A stretch of 64,000 nucleotides of DNA from Corynebacterium canis (GTDB lineage: Bacteria > Actinomycetota > Actinomycetes > Mycobacteriales > Mycobacteriaceae), in contig NZ_CP047080.1 of the NCBI RefSeq assembly GCF_030408595.1, positions 1,075,247 to 1,139,246 of the forward strand, in the 5' to 3' direction. Made by a program: the position numbers and the translations under genes. Every line of letters begins with the position of its first letter. Within the stretch, counting starts at the first letter, position 1. Shown here piece by piece: positions 44,148 through 53,468 of this stretch. Below the pieces are notes generated by a model that was not told the origin of the DNA, did not search any database, and worked only from the letters and a program-made list of their open reading frames with translations.

Positions 44148-44819
44148 TTAAACTGTGAACATTCCTGCGGTTGGGATGAAATTGCACATGTGTCCTTCGG
44201 TGGAAACCCCGCCGATGGCGATTGCTACGACTGTTCCGCGCCCCGTGTTTGCCACCCCGCTGACCGTTGCTGGGCCCTCGGCATTGATGCCTTGGGCGCT
44301 CAGCTTGGTGGCACCAAAGCGCAGGTTATTTACGTTGAGCCAATGAATGGTCATGCCCTCGTGGTTCGGGTCGGCAGGCCCGGTACCCAGCGCCGTAAAT
44401 ACGAATGCGGATTGATTTTCTGGCACCCCGGGGACGGGGAGCGCGGCCGGCCCCGGCACGGCAATCACGGTGCCGGTGGCGCGGTGTTCGCCCGCGATGC
44501 ACCGATCCGCGGTGGTAGGCCAGAGGAATTGGGAGAACCTTGGGGCGTCCTCAGGAAGAGCGACGCCGCCCCCACTGGAACCTTCAAAAAAGGTAATAGC
44601 CGCTTCAAGCGTGTCTCTGGCGGGAGCCGGAAGCCACGGGGTATCCGATAAACCGCGCAACTGGTCGAGGGTGCCCGCAGATGGGCGCCCCAAGTGGTCA
44701 AAGGAGAGCGGAATTACCCCTGGCTCGGCGGAAGCTGCAGGTGGGGAGGCGAATCCCGGGCTGCATGCGATACCGATTGCGGCTAGAACCGCTGCCAGAC
44801 GCCTCATTCCGTAACTCAC
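44148..44819 (-). CDS. Secreted hypothetical protein
   Basis: 223 residues with a signal peptide (RLAAVLAAIGIACSPGFASPPAASA). Mature part PGVIPLSFDHLGRPSAGTLD, RCIAGEHRATGTVIAVPGPAALP, GMTIHWLNVNNLRFG and GHMCNFIPTAGMFTV contains two cysteines. It resembles conserved corynebacterial/mycobacterial exported proteins of unknown function; I do not recognise a domain. Start GTG 44819 is preferred because GGGAAGG lies five bases upstream; ATG 44807 is an alternative. Nine bases separate its end from the next downstream gene. Confidence 0.65.
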   Translation of the reverse strand: MSYGMRRLAAVLAAIGIACSPGFASPPAASAEPGVIPLSFDHLGRPSAGTLDQLRGLSDTPWLPAPARDTLEAAITFFEGSSGGGVALPEDAPRFSQFLWPTTADRCIAGEHRATGTVIAVPGPAALPVPGVPENQSAFVFTALGTGPADPNHEGMTIHWLNVNNLRFGATKLSAQGINAEGPATVSGVANTGRGTVVAIAIGGVSTEGHMCNFIPTAGMFTV

Positions 44820-45046
44820 AAAGACCTTCCCATTAGTCACACCAGTTTACTTTAATTTACTTCCGCCACAGACCTTAGTGTAGTGAACATATAAGCACCA
44901 GCCACACGCAGCTCTATAGAACAAGTCGTACATGCTGTGGGCATTGTTACGCTAGTATTAAAATATTCGCGTCCCCTGGGGGTAGCGGGGTACATTAAGT
45001 CACCGATCGGAAAAACGCACAAATTTTGGCAGGAGATAAGCCGCCC

Positions 45047-46957
45047 GTGACCCAGACAGAATTCCGCAATGTAGCCATCGTCGCTCACGTTGACCACGGA
45101 AAAACCACCCTTGTGAATGCCATGCTCGAGCAATCCGGCGTCTTCGGCGACCACGGGGAAGTCACCGACCGCGTGATGGACTCCGGCGACCTTGAACGCG
45201 AAAAGGGCATCACCATCCTGGCTAAAAACACTGCCATCAGGCGCAAGGGTGCGGGCAAGGACGGCCAAGACCTGATCATCAACGTCATTGATACCCCCGG
45301 GCACGCGGATTTCGGCGGCGAGGTGGAACGCGCATTGTCCATGGTCGACGGCGTAGTATTGCTTGTCGACGCCTCGGAAGGCCCCCTGCCCCAGACCCGC
45401 TTCGTCCTCGGCAAAGCGCTAGCCGCCAAAATGCCGGTTATCATCGTGGTAAATAAGACCGACCGCCCCGATGCCCGAATTGATGAAGTGGTAGAGGAAT
45501 CGCACGACCTCCTCCTCGAGCTCGCCTCCACATTGGAAGACCCCGAAGCTGCCGAGGCGGCGGAGACGTTGCTGGACCTCCCCGTACTGTACGCATCGGG
45601 GCGGGAGGGCAAGGCGTCGACAAGCAATCCAGGAAACGGCAACGTACCCGAAGCCGGCGACTTACAGCAGCTTTTCGACGTCCTGTACTCCGTACTGCCC
45701 GAGCCTACCGCAGAACTCGACGCCCCCTTGCAAGCGCACGTCACAAACCTCGACTCCTCCTCGTTCCTCGGGCGCATCGGGCTGGTACGCGTGCACGCCG
45801 GGCGCCTCCGCAAAGGCCAGCAAGTCGCCTGGATCCACTACGACAAGGACGGCAATCAGCACACCAAAACCGCCAAAATCGCGGAACTTCTGCGCACCGT
45901 CGGCGTTACGCGCGTACCCGCGGAAGAAGTCATCGCCGGCGATATCGCGGCTATCTCCGGCATCGACGAAATCATGATCGGTGACACCCTTGCCGATGTC
46001 AACGAGCCCGTGGCATTGCCCCGCATCACCGTCGACGAACCCGCAATTTCCATGACCATCGGGGTAAACACCTCGCCGCTTGCCGGGCGTGGGGGCGGCG
46101 ATAAACTCACCGCCCGGGTGGTAAAGGCCCGGTTGGATCAGGAGCTGATCGGTAACGTGTCCATCCGCGTTTTGCCGACCGAACGCCCGGACGCATGGGA
46201 AGTCCAAGGGCGCGGCGAAATGGCGCTCTCCGTGCTGGTGGAAACCATGCGGCGCGAAGGATTCGAACTCACGGTAGGGAAGCCGCAGGTGGTGCCGAAA
46301 ACCATCGACGGCAAAATCCACGAACCCTACGAACACGTGGTCATCGACGTGCCCAGTGAATACCAGGGTGCCGTGACACAGCTCATGGCCGTGCGGAAAG
46401 GCCAAATGCTTTCCATGGACAACTCCGGCAGCGACTGGGTGCGCATGGAATTCAGCATCCCCGCGCGCGGGCTTATCGGGTTCCGTACCACATTTATGAC
46501 CGAAACCCGTGGTACCGGCATTGCCAACCACTACTCCGAAGGCTATAAACCATGGGCCGGCGATATTAAAGACCGCGCCACCGGTTCGCTGGTTGCCGAC
46601 CGGTCCGGCCAAATCACCGCCTACGCCCTGCAACAGCTCGCCGACCGGGGCAACTTCTTTGTGGAACCCGGCACCGAGGCCTACGAAGGCATGGTGGTCG
46701 GGGCCAATAACCGCGACGAAGATATGGACATCAATATCACGCGGGAAAAGAAGCTCACCAATATGCGTTCGGCTACCTCGGAGGCTACCGTGACCCTGGC
46801 AAAGGCGCGGAACCTTTCGCTCGACGAAGCCATGGAATTCTGCGGCCAAGACGAATGCGTGGAGGTCACCCCGCAGACCATCCGTGTGCGGAAAGTTCTG
46901 CTCAACGCCACCGATCGGGCCCGCGCCCGGTCCCGCGCCAAGGCCCGCAACTCCTAG
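45047..46957 (+). CDS. typA: Ribosome-associated GTPase TypA/BipA
   Basis: 636 residues from GTG 45047. G motifs: AHVDHGKTTLV (G1), GITILAKN (G2), DTPGHADFGGEV (G3), NKTDRPDARID (G4). Then the EF-G-like domains II-III and V and the BipA-specific C-terminal part with GYKPWAGDIKDRATGSLVAD and VVGANNRDEDMDINITREKK. It binds the 70S ribosome and helps 50S assembly and stress growth. It has a slightly longer G3 insert and an alanine/glutamate run (AEAAETL) after G4. Followed by lpqW as in related genomes. Confidence 0.93.
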   Translation: MTQTEFRNVAIVAHVDHGKTTLVNAMLEQSGVFGDHGEVTDRVMDSGDLEREKGITILAKNTAIRRKGAGKDGQDLIINVIDTPGHADFGGEVERALSMVDGVVLLVDASEGPLPQTRFVLGKALAAKMPVIIVVNKTDRPDARIDEVVEESHDLLLELASTLEDPEAAEAAETLLDLPVLYASGREGKASTSNPGNGNVPEAGDLQQLFDVLYSVLPEPTAELDAPLQAHVTNLDSSSFLGRIGLVRVHAGRLRKGQQVAWIHYDKDGNQHTKTAKIAELLRTVGVTRVPAEEVIAGDIAAISGIDEIMIGDTLADVNEPVALPRITVDEPAISMTIGVNTSPLAGRGGGDKLTARVVKARLDQELIGNVSIRVLPTERPDAWEVQGRGEMALSVLVETMRREGFELTVGKPQVVPKTIDGKIHEPYEHVVIDVPSEYQGAVTQLMAVRKGQMLSMDNSGSDWVRMEFSIPARGLIGFRTTFMTETRGTGIANHYSEGYKPWAGDIKDRATGSLVADRSGQITAYALQQLADRGNFFVEPGTEAYEGMVVGANNRDEDMDINITREKKLTNMRSATSEATVTLAKARNLSLDEAMEFCGQDECVEVTPQTIRVRKVLLNATDRARARSRAKARNS

Positions 46958-47218
46958 GCTGTGGCTTGGGTTGGCCTGGGTTGATGGACTGACCCAGGTC
47001 CGATAGGTTGTGTGCAGCCGTTGACCTGCGATTCGTCCGGAATTTCTTCGTAAGACCCCCGAATGAAGAATAGAAAGACCAGCCCCAGGTCGGCGGTTGC
47101 GCACAACCCATCGGCACCTCGGCCACAGCCGCCCCCCGCGGAGTGATAAGACACACCTGTTGCACGTCACTTGTTTGTTGCTCACATTCGCGGGGGAGTG
47201 GCTGGTACAAAGGTAGGA
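46958..47218. other. Intergenic region with a partial family B repeat
   Basis: A hairpin CCTGGGT/ACCCAGG (46975-46998) lies just after the typA stop and may end its transcript. A short family B copy follows (listed separately). The rest up to the lpqW-like gene shows only a short GGGGGAGTGG stretch; no gene is seen. Confidence 0.5.
46995..47113 (+). repeat. Family B repeat, short copy with one hairpin
   Basis: It matches family B from GATAGGTTGTGTGCAGCCG to CGGTTGCGCACAACCCATCGG but lacks one of the two hairpin units. The junction CTGCGATTCGTCCGG is what a deletion between the two repeated hairpin starts would leave. Confidence 0.8.
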
Positions 47219-48754
47219 GTGAAGCGCCTTTCCCTTGTTGTATTTTTAGCTTGCACACTGCTTGTCGGCTGCGCGGCTTCGCCGGGCCCGCCGCCGGTCG
47301 CTGAGCCGGGGGAGGAGCAGAAGCAGGAGGCGGAGCCGAAGAAGAATACGGCGGATTCCATTGAGATTGGCATCGATCCGATCAAAAATGGGTTCAATCC
47401 GCACCTTCTCGCGGACGATAGCGCGTTCGTGCAATCGCTCGCCAGTTTGGTGCTGCCCAGTACCTTTGTCAATGGCGAGATGGACACCGCCGTGCTGGAA
47501 AAGGCGGAGGAGATTCCGAGTACGGAGCCGGGGGTGGCGCAGTCGATAAGATATGTGATCCGTAAGGAAGCTCAGTGGAGCGACGGAACCCCCATCACGG
47601 GGGCCGATTTCCAATACCTATGGCGCAATATGGTCACCACCCCGGGCGTGGTGGACCCGGCGGGATATGAATCGGTGATGCAGATTCGATCCTCCAATAG
47701 CGGGAAAACGGTGGACGTGGATTTCCGGCGCAAGGTGGCGGATTGGAAATTGCTGTTTAACCATTTAGTGCCCAGCCACCTGTTCAGCACCGGCACGGAA
47801 TCGTTCGCAAGTGTGCTCGATGACGTGGTGCCGGCATCCGCGGGGCGCTATATGGTGCGCACGGTGGATCGGAATCGCGGCGTCGTCACGCTTACTCGCA
47901 ATGACCGCTATTGGGGCAAGCGCCCGGCGGTGACGGAAATGCTGGTGTTCCGCGAAATACGCTCGCAACCGCAGGGCCGGCAGATGGTGCGCAGCGGCCA
48001 GGTGGGGTTTCTGGACCTCACCCCGTCCGAGGTTAGCATCGCGGTGTATGAGCTGATGCCGAAGACGCAGCTGCGCACGTTTCAGCGCGAATCGCGGCTC
48101 GAACTCACGTTTAATACGGTGACTATGCACACGCCGGAATTGCGGCGCGGGGTGGTGCAACGGGTGGATCGGCAAGCCATCGCAGAGATCGCCGCAGGCC
48201 GCCGAACGGACATTTCCGTGCCCGAATTCCACGCGTCGGCGGGGGGGGATGAGGTGCCGCATCGGGTGCGTATTGCTGCCGACGCCGCCGATGATGCTGC
48301 CGCGTCCGCCGCCGCAAGTATTGTGGATATGCTGCGCGGACAGGACGTCAACGCGGAGGTGGTGCTCAGCGATTTCAACGAAATTACCGGCCGTTTGCTC
48401 CCCGAGGGGCGTGTCGACGCCGTGGTTTCCTGGCAACGCACTACCCCCTCCGCTGTGACTACGGCGAGCCGTTTCTTGTGTCCGCAAACGGCGGAGCGTG
48501 CGGGGAATCTCTCCGGGGTTTGCGATCAAGCATTCGATGAGCAATTGACCGCAGCCTTGGCGGGGCAGCGCGCGGTGGATGGGGCGCAATTTTATGCGGA
48601 GCAGGTGCTGGGGATACCCCTGCTTGAGGATACGAGGGTGGAGGTGCTGGGGGTTGGTATTGTTGGTCCGAATGCGGCGCTGGATCAGTGGCCGACGAAT
48701 CAACCTGCGGGCGCCCTAGCAACCGCAGCAACCTGGAGGAGAAGCGATGAGTGA
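47219..48754 (+). CDS. lpqW: Family 5 solute-binding-like lipoprotein (LpqW-like)
   Basis: 511 residues from GTG 47219. Signal peptide KRLSLVVFLACTLLVGC with lipobox LVGC and a Glu/Lys-rich linker, then a family 5 binding fold (IRYVIRKEAQWSDGTPITGADFQYLWRN). No permease or ATPase gene follows, and it overlaps mshB by eight bases. The typA-lpqW-mshB order and lack of transporter partners match mycobacterial LpqW (Rv1166), which controls mannosylation of lipomannan/lipoarabinomannan rather than uptake. The symbol rests on synteny and similarity. Confidence 0.75.
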   Translation: MKRLSLVVFLACTLLVGCAASPGPPPVAEPGEEQKQEAEPKKNTADSIEIGIDPIKNGFNPHLLADDSAFVQSLASLVLPSTFVNGEMDTAVLEKAEEIPSTEPGVAQSIRYVIRKEAQWSDGTPITGADFQYLWRNMVTTPGVVDPAGYESVMQIRSSNSGKTVDVDFRRKVADWKLLFNHLVPSHLFSTGTESFASVLDDVVPASAGRYMVRTVDRNRGVVTLTRNDRYWGKRPAVTEMLVFREIRSQPQGRQMVRSGQVGFLDLTPSEVSIAVYELMPKTQLRTFQRESRLELTFNTVTMHTPELRRGVVQRVDRQAIAEIAAGRRTDISVPEFHASAGGDEVPHRVRIAADAADDAAASAAASIVDMLRGQDVNAEVVLSDFNEITGRLLPEGRVDAVVSWQRTTPSAVTTASRFLCPQTAERAGNLSGVCDQAFDEQLTAALAGQRAVDGAQFYAEQVLGIPLLEDTRVEVLGVGIVGPNAALDQWPTNQPAGALATAATWRRSDE

Positions 48755-49631
48755 CCTCGTTGGCGCGCGGGTGGTGGCCGTCCACGCCCATCCCGATGAT
48801 GAAGCCATTACCACCGGCGGCACTATCGCAACTTTAAGCGAACGTGGCGCGGAGGTCACGGTGGTGACCTGCACCCTCGGCGAGCAAGGGGAAGTGATCG
48901 GCGCGCCGTATCAAGGCCTGGTGCGCAGCGATCAGCTCGGCGGCTTCCGGATCGCGGAGCTGGAGGCTGCGCTGGCCCACCTGGGCGTCCGGCACGGCGA
49001 ATTTTTGGGCGGCGTGGCCCGTTGGCGGGATTCCGGCATGCAGGGCGACCCCGCCAATGATCACCCGAGTGCGTTTATTCATTCGGGCGATACGGCGGTG
49101 CAGCAGCTCGCCGAGGTATTCGATCGTGTGCGCCCGCAGCTGGTGATTACCTACGGGCCGGACGGCGGTTACGGGCACCCGGATCATATCCGCGCCCACG
49201 AGATTACCCACGCCGCGGTGGCGGGCAGTTCGGTGCAGCGGGTGCTGTGGGCTGTCACGGGGGCGGCGGATTTGCGCCGTGGGCTGGACGCGATCATCGA
49301 GCCGCCGGCGAGGTGGCGGCGCGCGGCGGCGGGGGAGATAGCCTGCCAGGAGCGCGTGGATTTGCGCTTGCGGCTTGACGACGCCGCGTATGCGGCCAAA
49401 GTGCGCGCCTTTGCCGCCCACGCCACCCAGCTATGGGTGGCAAATGGCAGCGTGAGCAGGGTTAATCCGGAGGCGGCCTGGGCGCGGACCGCGGATATCG
49501 AGGCGGCGCCGCTGGTGTATTGCTTAAGCAATTTGATCGCGCAGCCATTGCTGCGTTACGAGCATTTCCAGCTCGGGTGGGGTACCCCGTTTTCCGCGGG
49601 TGCGTGCCCTATGGAAGGCTTATCCTGGTGA
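48747..49631 (+). CDS. mshB: GlcNAc-inositol deacetylase MshB (mycothiol synthesis)
   Basis: 294 residues. Zinc-binding VHAHPDDEAITTGGT (His-Pro-Asp-Asp, residues 12-15), the conserved TCTLGEQGEVIGAPYQGL loop, and GYGHPDHIRAHEIT with the third zinc ligand. MshB removes the acetyl group from GlcNAc-inositol, the second step towards mycothiol. Overlap with lpqW (stop inside this gene) and with the next gene (GTGA) indicates one operon. Confidence 0.92.
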   Translation: MSDLVGARVVAVHAHPDDEAITTGGTIATLSERGAEVTVVTCTLGEQGEVIGAPYQGLVRSDQLGGFRIAELEAALAHLGVRHGEFLGGVARWRDSGMQGDPANDHPSAFIHSGDTAVQQLAEVFDRVRPQLVITYGPDGGYGHPDHIRAHEITHAAVAGSSVQRVLWAVTGAADLRRGLDAIIEPPARWRRAAAGEIACQERVDLRLRLDDAAYAAKVRAFAAHATQLWVANGSVSRVNPEAAWARTADIEAAPLVYCLSNLIAQPLLRYEHFQLGWGTPFSAGACPMEGLSW

Positions 49632-49996
49632 ATTTCTCTAAAGCCGAAATTATTTGGGGGTTGGCGTGGCTCAGCCTCGGGGCGCTGCTTTCCGTGCTGT
49701 TAGAGGTGGTGTATTTGGGCACTTGGATTACCGTCGGCGGGCGCCCAATAGCCTTTCCGTTTACCATTCCGATCGCCTTTTTGTTCACGATGGTGTTAAG
49801 TCGAACGGCGTTGCTATGGACGAAGCGTATCATCTTTGCAGCCATACCGTTATTCGTGTGGATGGCCGGGTTTTTCCTGCTCACGTTCTGGGTTTCGTTT
49901 TCCGGGGACATTCTTGTCGGCGAAAATCCGAGGAGTATGCTTCTCTTGTTCGCCGGCATGGCGGGCGGTGGTTGGCCCTTACTGCGGGCGAAATGA
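49628..49996 (+). CDS. Small conserved membrane protein behind mshB
   Basis: 122 residues from GTG 49628, overlapping the mshB stop. Four hydrophobic segments: IIWGLAWLSLGALLSVLLEV, FPFTIPIAFLFTMVLSRTALLW, IIFAAIPLFVWMAGFFLLTF, and SMLLLFAGMAGGGWPLL. A small membrane protein between mshB and fdxC is also typical of mycobacteria. Function unknown. Confidence 0.75.
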   Translation: MNFSKAEIIWGLAWLSLGALLSVLLEVVYLGTWITVGGRPIAFPFTIPIAFLFTMVLSRTALLWTKRIIFAAIPLFVWMAGFFLLTFWVSFSGDILVGENPRSMLLLFAGMAGGGWPLLRAK

Positions 49997-50001
49997 CACA
50001 A

Positions 50002-50037
50002 TAGGGGCTACACTCATCTTCCCCTAGCCGTTTTTTT
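50002..50037 (+). terminator. Terminator between membrane-protein gene and fdxC
   Basis: TAGGGG and CCCCTA pair around a 13-base loop, followed within four bases by seven T residues. It sits 25 bases before fdxC, so it ends the upstream transcript or attenuates entry into fdxC. Confidence 0.6.
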
Positions 50038-50061
50038 AAGTTCTGGAGTTTTCGTTCACAA

Positions 50062-50379
50062 ATGACCTATGTAATCGCACAGCCCTGCGTTGACGTCATG
50101 GACAGAGCCTGCGTAGAAGAATGTCCCGTGGACTGCATTTACGAAGGTAAACGCTCCCTTTATATTCACCCTGATGAATGCGTGGATTGCGGCGCTTGTG
50201 AGCCCGTATGCCCGACCGAAGCGATCTTCTACGAAGACGATGTGCCCGATGAATGGATCGATTACAACGACGCAAATGCCGCGTTCTTTGATGAATTGGG
50301 TTCACCTGGCGGCGCCGCCAAACTCGGGCCGCAAGATTTCGATCCGCCCCTCGTTGAATCATTGCCCCCACAAGCATAA
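50062..50379 (+). CDS. fdxC: 7Fe-8S type ferredoxin (FdxC/FdxA)
   Basis: 105 residues. N-terminal cluster ligands [17 protein letters not shown] and second cluster [12 protein letters not shown], followed by an acidic tail [17 protein letters not shown]. Cysteine spacing is that of actinobacterial 3Fe-4S/4Fe-4S ferredoxins, soluble electron carriers. fdxC-dapC adjacency is conserved in the order. ATG 50062 with GGAG at about 50044. Confidence 0.92.
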   Translation: MTYVIAQPCVDVMDRACVEECPVDCIYEGKRSLYIHPDECVDCGACEPVCPTEAIFYEDDVPDEWIDYNDANAAFFDELGSPGGAAKLGPQDFDPPLVESLPPQA

Positions 50380-50390
50380 AAAGGATCAAA

Positions 50391-51500
50391 ATGCCCGCCC
50401 GCACACCAATTCAATTGCCGGATTTCCCGTGGGATAGCCTCGCCGAGGCGAAGGCGCGCGCCGCCGCGCACCCGGACGGCATTGTGAACCTCTCCGTGGG
50501 CACGCCCGTGGACAAGGTAGCTCCCGGGATCCAGCTCGCATTATCGGAGGCGGCCGCGGAACCGGGATACCCCCAGACCGCCGGCACCCCCGCATTGCGG
50601 GAGGCGATCGTGGCGGCCCTGGAGCGCCGCTACCACATCACGGGGCCGGACGAGGACTTTGTCCTGCCGGTTATTGGCACCAAGGAGGCCATCGCCTGGC
50701 TGCCCACGGTCCTAGGCGTCGGTGCCGGGCACACGGTGGTGATTCCGGAGGTCGCGTACCCAACGTACGAGGTTGCGGCACTCCTGGCGGGGGCGACCCC
50801 GCAGCGCGCTGACTCGCTCACGCAGCTTGGGCCCGCGCGGCCGTCGATAATGTTTATTAATTCCCCGTCAAACCCCACGGGCAAAGTGCTGGGCTTGCCG
50901 CACCTGCGCAAAGTAGTATCATGGGCGCAGCAGCGAGGTGTGATCCTCGTCTCCGACGAATGCTACCTGGGGCTAGGCTGGGGCGCGGAAGAGCCGCTAT
51001 CCATTCTGGACCCGCGCGTGAGCGAAGGCGACCATACCGGGCTGCTGGCCATCCACTCGCTATCCAAAACCTCGAACCTGGCCTCGTACCGTGCGGGCTT
51101 TTTCGCCGGCGATACGGCGCTGATTCGGGAATTGCTGGAAGTGCGCAAACACGCAGGGCTCATGGTCCCCGGGCCGATCCAACACGCCATGATCGCGGCG
51201 CTGCAGGACGACGAGCAAGAGACCGCCCAAAAATTGCGCTACGCCCAGCGACGCGTCACGCTCCTACGCGCCCTCACTAACGCTGGTTTCGCCGTGGATC
51301 ATTCCGAGGCAGGACTTTACCTTTGGGCAACGCGTGGGGAGGAGTGCCGCGCCACCGTCGACTGGTTCGCGGAGCGCGGCATCCTCGTGGCACCCGGCGA
51401 TTTCTACGGGCCCCGGGGGGCTCAGCACGTGCGCGTGGCGTTGACCGCCACCGATGAGCGTATCGACGCCGCGGCCGCCCGCCTCGCCAACAACGATTAA
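50391..51500 (+). CDS. dapC: Succinyldiaminopimelate transaminase DapC
   Basis: 369 residues, fold type I aminotransferase. It shows FPWDSLAEAKARAAAHPDGI, NLSVGTPVD, the substrate loop YPQTAGTPALREAI, PSNPTGKV, VSDECYLGLGW, the PLP lysine in HSLSKTSNLASYRAGF, and the C-terminal arginine in GAQHVRVALT. It converts N-succinyl-2-amino-6-ketopimelate to N-succinyl-LL-diaminopimelate using glutamate. Starts 12 bases after fdxC and belongs with dapD and dapE downstream. Confidence 0.9.
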   Translation: MPARTPIQLPDFPWDSLAEAKARAAAHPDGIVNLSVGTPVDKVAPGIQLALSEAAAEPGYPQTAGTPALREAIVAALERRYHITGPDEDFVLPVIGTKEAIAWLPTVLGVGAGHTVVIPEVAYPTYEVAALLAGATPQRADSLTQLGPARPSIMFINSPSNPTGKVLGLPHLRKVVSWAQQRGVILVSDECYLGLGWGAEEPLSILDPRVSEGDHTGLLAIHSLSKTSNLASYRAGFFAGDTALIRELLEVRKHAGLMVPGPIQHAMIAALQDDEQETAQKLRYAQRRVTLLRALTNAGFAVDHSEAGLYLWATRGEECRATVDWFAERGILVAPGDFYGPRGAQHVRVALTATDERIDAAAARLANND

Positions 51501-51685
51501 CGTTTACGTTCGAACGCCAATGGGTGGTTTGTAACACAATCGCCCCGGTTTTCGCCCGCGAACTGCATGGTTGTGCAAAATCTGCGCAGTTCAGCGGGGT
51601 TCCGGGCTGAGGCCTTGCGGGCACCAAAAGCGTGAAACGACAATGCCGCGGGGTAGAATTAAACAGTCAGTTTGCCCTTGGAAAT

Positions 51686-52249
51686 ATGGAGATATCGTTG
51701 CGCCAGCCTAATGCCTACCTCAATAGCATGAAGCAATTCATTAAGTTCGGCGTCGTCGGTGGCTCCGGCGTGTTAGTGAACATGGCCGTGCTGGTGGTGG
51801 TGCGCAGAATCTTCGCCGATATCTTTGGGATCGCAACCACCGACCCCTTTCTGAATATATTGGGTAGTCCGTTCCATATCCGCTGGTACCACATCATGGT
51901 GACCCTAGCCTTCCTGGGCGCGAACACCTGGAACTATCAGCTCAACCGAATGTGGACCTTCCGCGGGGCGCGGCAACGCACCTGGCTACGCGGATTCTTC
52001 CCGTTCCTGCTCACCGGGCTCGGGGCGTTCGCCGTGACACTGCTGGTGACCACCGCATTGGTGAACGTCGAATCGCCTGTGGCGCTGCCGCCCGAAATCT
52101 TCGACGACTCCACCGGGCTGCGCAACCGCGTCTACTGGGCAAACATGATCTCTATCGTCGTGGCCATGCCCATCAACTTCCTAGTGAACAAGGTTTGGAC
52201 CTTTCGCGGGCATCGCGTGATTTCCAGCACGGAGCCCACGAAGGTGTAG
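51686..52249 (+). CDS. GtrA-like membrane protein
   Basis: About 187 residues from ATG 51686 (ATG 51728 also possible). Four-helix GtrA pattern: FIKFGVVGGSGVLVNMAVLVVV, WYHIMVTLAFLGANTWNYQLNRMWTFRG, FFPFLLTGLGAFAVTLLVTTALV, NMISIVVAMPINFLVNKVWTFRG. The paired RxWTFR motifs are typical. Members move or flip polyprenyl-linked sugars for cell wall decoration. Terminal NKVWTF is the conserved end. Confidence 0.82.
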   Translation: MEISLRQPNAYLNSMKQFIKFGVVGGSGVLVNMAVLVVVRRIFADIFGIATTDPFLNILGSPFHIRWYHIMVTLAFLGANTWNYQLNRMWTFRGARQRTWLRGFFPFLLTGLGAFAVTLLVTTALVNVESPVALPPEIFDDSTGLRNRVYWANMISIVVAMPINFLVNKVWTFRGHRVISSTEPTKV

Positions 52250-52273
52250 TCGTGGGTTTTGGGGGGTGGCTAG

Positions 52274-52634
52274 GTCGCCGATGGGTTGTGCGCAACTGCC
52301 GACCTGGGGCTGGTCTTTCTATTCTTCATTCGGGGGTCTTACGAAGAAATTCAGGACGAATCTTGGCCGAAAACGCTGAAAACGCTGCAAATCGTCTTTT
52401 TATTCTTCGTTGAGGTGCCCAAAGAAGAAATTCAGGACGATCGCAGGTCAACGGCTGCACACAACCTATCGGAGAAAGTGGCCGACGGAGCTCTCCCGCA
52501 CGATTAGGGTCGAATCTTCCCGAACCATCGGCCCCGCCGGATCTGCCTCAGGCAGATCTGACAGGGCGGGTTCGGCGTCCTGCGGAAACATCACCGCGCG
52601 GCGGCTGGCGTGTCGAATCTGCCTGACCAGGGTT
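52274..52634 (-). repeat. Family B plus family C composite repeat, inverted copy
   Basis: Read on the minus strand it matches the complete composite at 33.9-34.3 kb: TCTGCC module with CGTGTCGAATCTGCCTGA/TCCTGCGGAAAC, the palindrome AGATCTGCCTCAGGCAGATC, the TCGGGAAG start and two hairpin units. It has a tandem AAACGCTGAAAACGCTG change between hairpins. It fills the gap between the GtrA gene and the next minus-strand gene; no gene is present in it. Confidence 0.82.
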
Positions 52635-53115
52635 AATCGTCGCCGAGTTGGGCGTCGAGGCGTTTGATATCGCGCCGCCGCTGGTTGCGCATCGAAATCG
52701 GAATTGCGATGAGCGCGAAGACGAATCCTACGACTGCGCCGCCGATGATTCCCCAATGTTGGTTCGTGGGTTCGGCGACGCTAATGCTGTACCACATGCC
52801 GGCGACCCAAAGGATTCCGCTGGCGGCGATGCTGAACAGTTCGAGTTTTCCCATCCGGAGGTTTACCGGCACGGGGATATGGTTGCGCATCCACCGAGTT
52901 CCGATAATGAAACCTAGGAGGATAGGCACGATGACGAGCAGGGAAATATAGCTGTACCGGCCGGGTAGTATCCAAGCGACGATCGCGGCGACCCAGAGGG
53001 AGATCAGGGTAGTGGCGGCTTGGGAGATGGAATTTGCTTGGTGGACGATCGCGGCTTGGTATTCGTCCTCAGTTTTCTGGTTGATTGTCTCGATGACGGC
53101 GTTTGCAAAGCTCAT
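52633..53115 (-). CDS. Small membrane protein paired with an XRE regulator
   Basis: 160 residues from ATG 53115 (AGGAAGG upstream). N-terminal helix NAVIETINQKTEDEYQAAI, then four hydrophobic segments (TTLISLWVAAIVAWILPG, YSYISLLVIVPILLGFIIG, LFSIAASGILWVAGMWYSI, WGIIGGAVVGFVFALIAIPI) and a basic C-terminal tail RRRDIKRLDAQL. I do not recognise the family. It lies four bases after the regulator gene, a common pairing of unknown role. Confidence 0.7.
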   Translation of the reverse strand: MSFANAVIETINQKTEDEYQAAIVHQANSISQAATTLISLWVAAIVAWILPGRYSYISLLVIVPILLGFIIGTRWMRNHIPVPVNLRMGKLELFSIAASGILWVAGMWYSISVAEPTNQHWGIIGGAVVGFVFALIAIPISMRNQRRRDIKRLDAQLGDD

Positions 53116-53119
53116 CGTC

Positions 53120-53335
53120 TCATCCTTCCTGTTCTTCTCCGAATACTTGCTCGACGGTTTTGCCGAGAATCCGGCAGATCGCAAGGGCAAGATGCACGGA
53201 AGGCGAATAGTTTCCTTTCTCAATATTGGCGATTGTCTGGCGTGAAACTCCGACCCGTTGGGCGAGTTCCGCCTGGGATAACTCGGCCCAGCGTCGGTAC
53301 TTGCGCACCATGTTCGCCGCCTCTGGGTTGCTCAC
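53120..53335 (-). CDS. XRE-family (YozG/HipB-like) helix-turn-helix regulator
   Basis: 71 residues from GTG 53335: RKYRRWAELSQAELAQRVG, helix-turn-helix VSRQTIANIEKGNYSPSVHLAL, ending LGKTVEQVFGEE. This compact form typically represses its own operon with a small membrane partner, as here. ATG 53311 is the other possible start. Start 53335 is preferred by the family's usual N-terminus; it may be translated without a strong ribosome-binding site. Upstream sequence CACTTTGTTATGTG near 53332-53345 is a possible operator. Confidence 0.82.
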   Translation of the reverse strand: MSNPEAANMVRKYRRWAELSQAELAQRVGVSRQTIANIEKGNYSPSVHLALAICRILGKTVEQVFGEEQEG

Positions 53336-53468
53336 ATAACAAAGTGTAAAGAATATTTGGCAAACAGGCAAGGAAACTAGCCACGATGCGCATAAAACGT
53401 GACAGGATATCGGTTCAAAGATCGACGGTGCCCCACGAGACCACCGGCTCAAACCGACCGACCCACAC

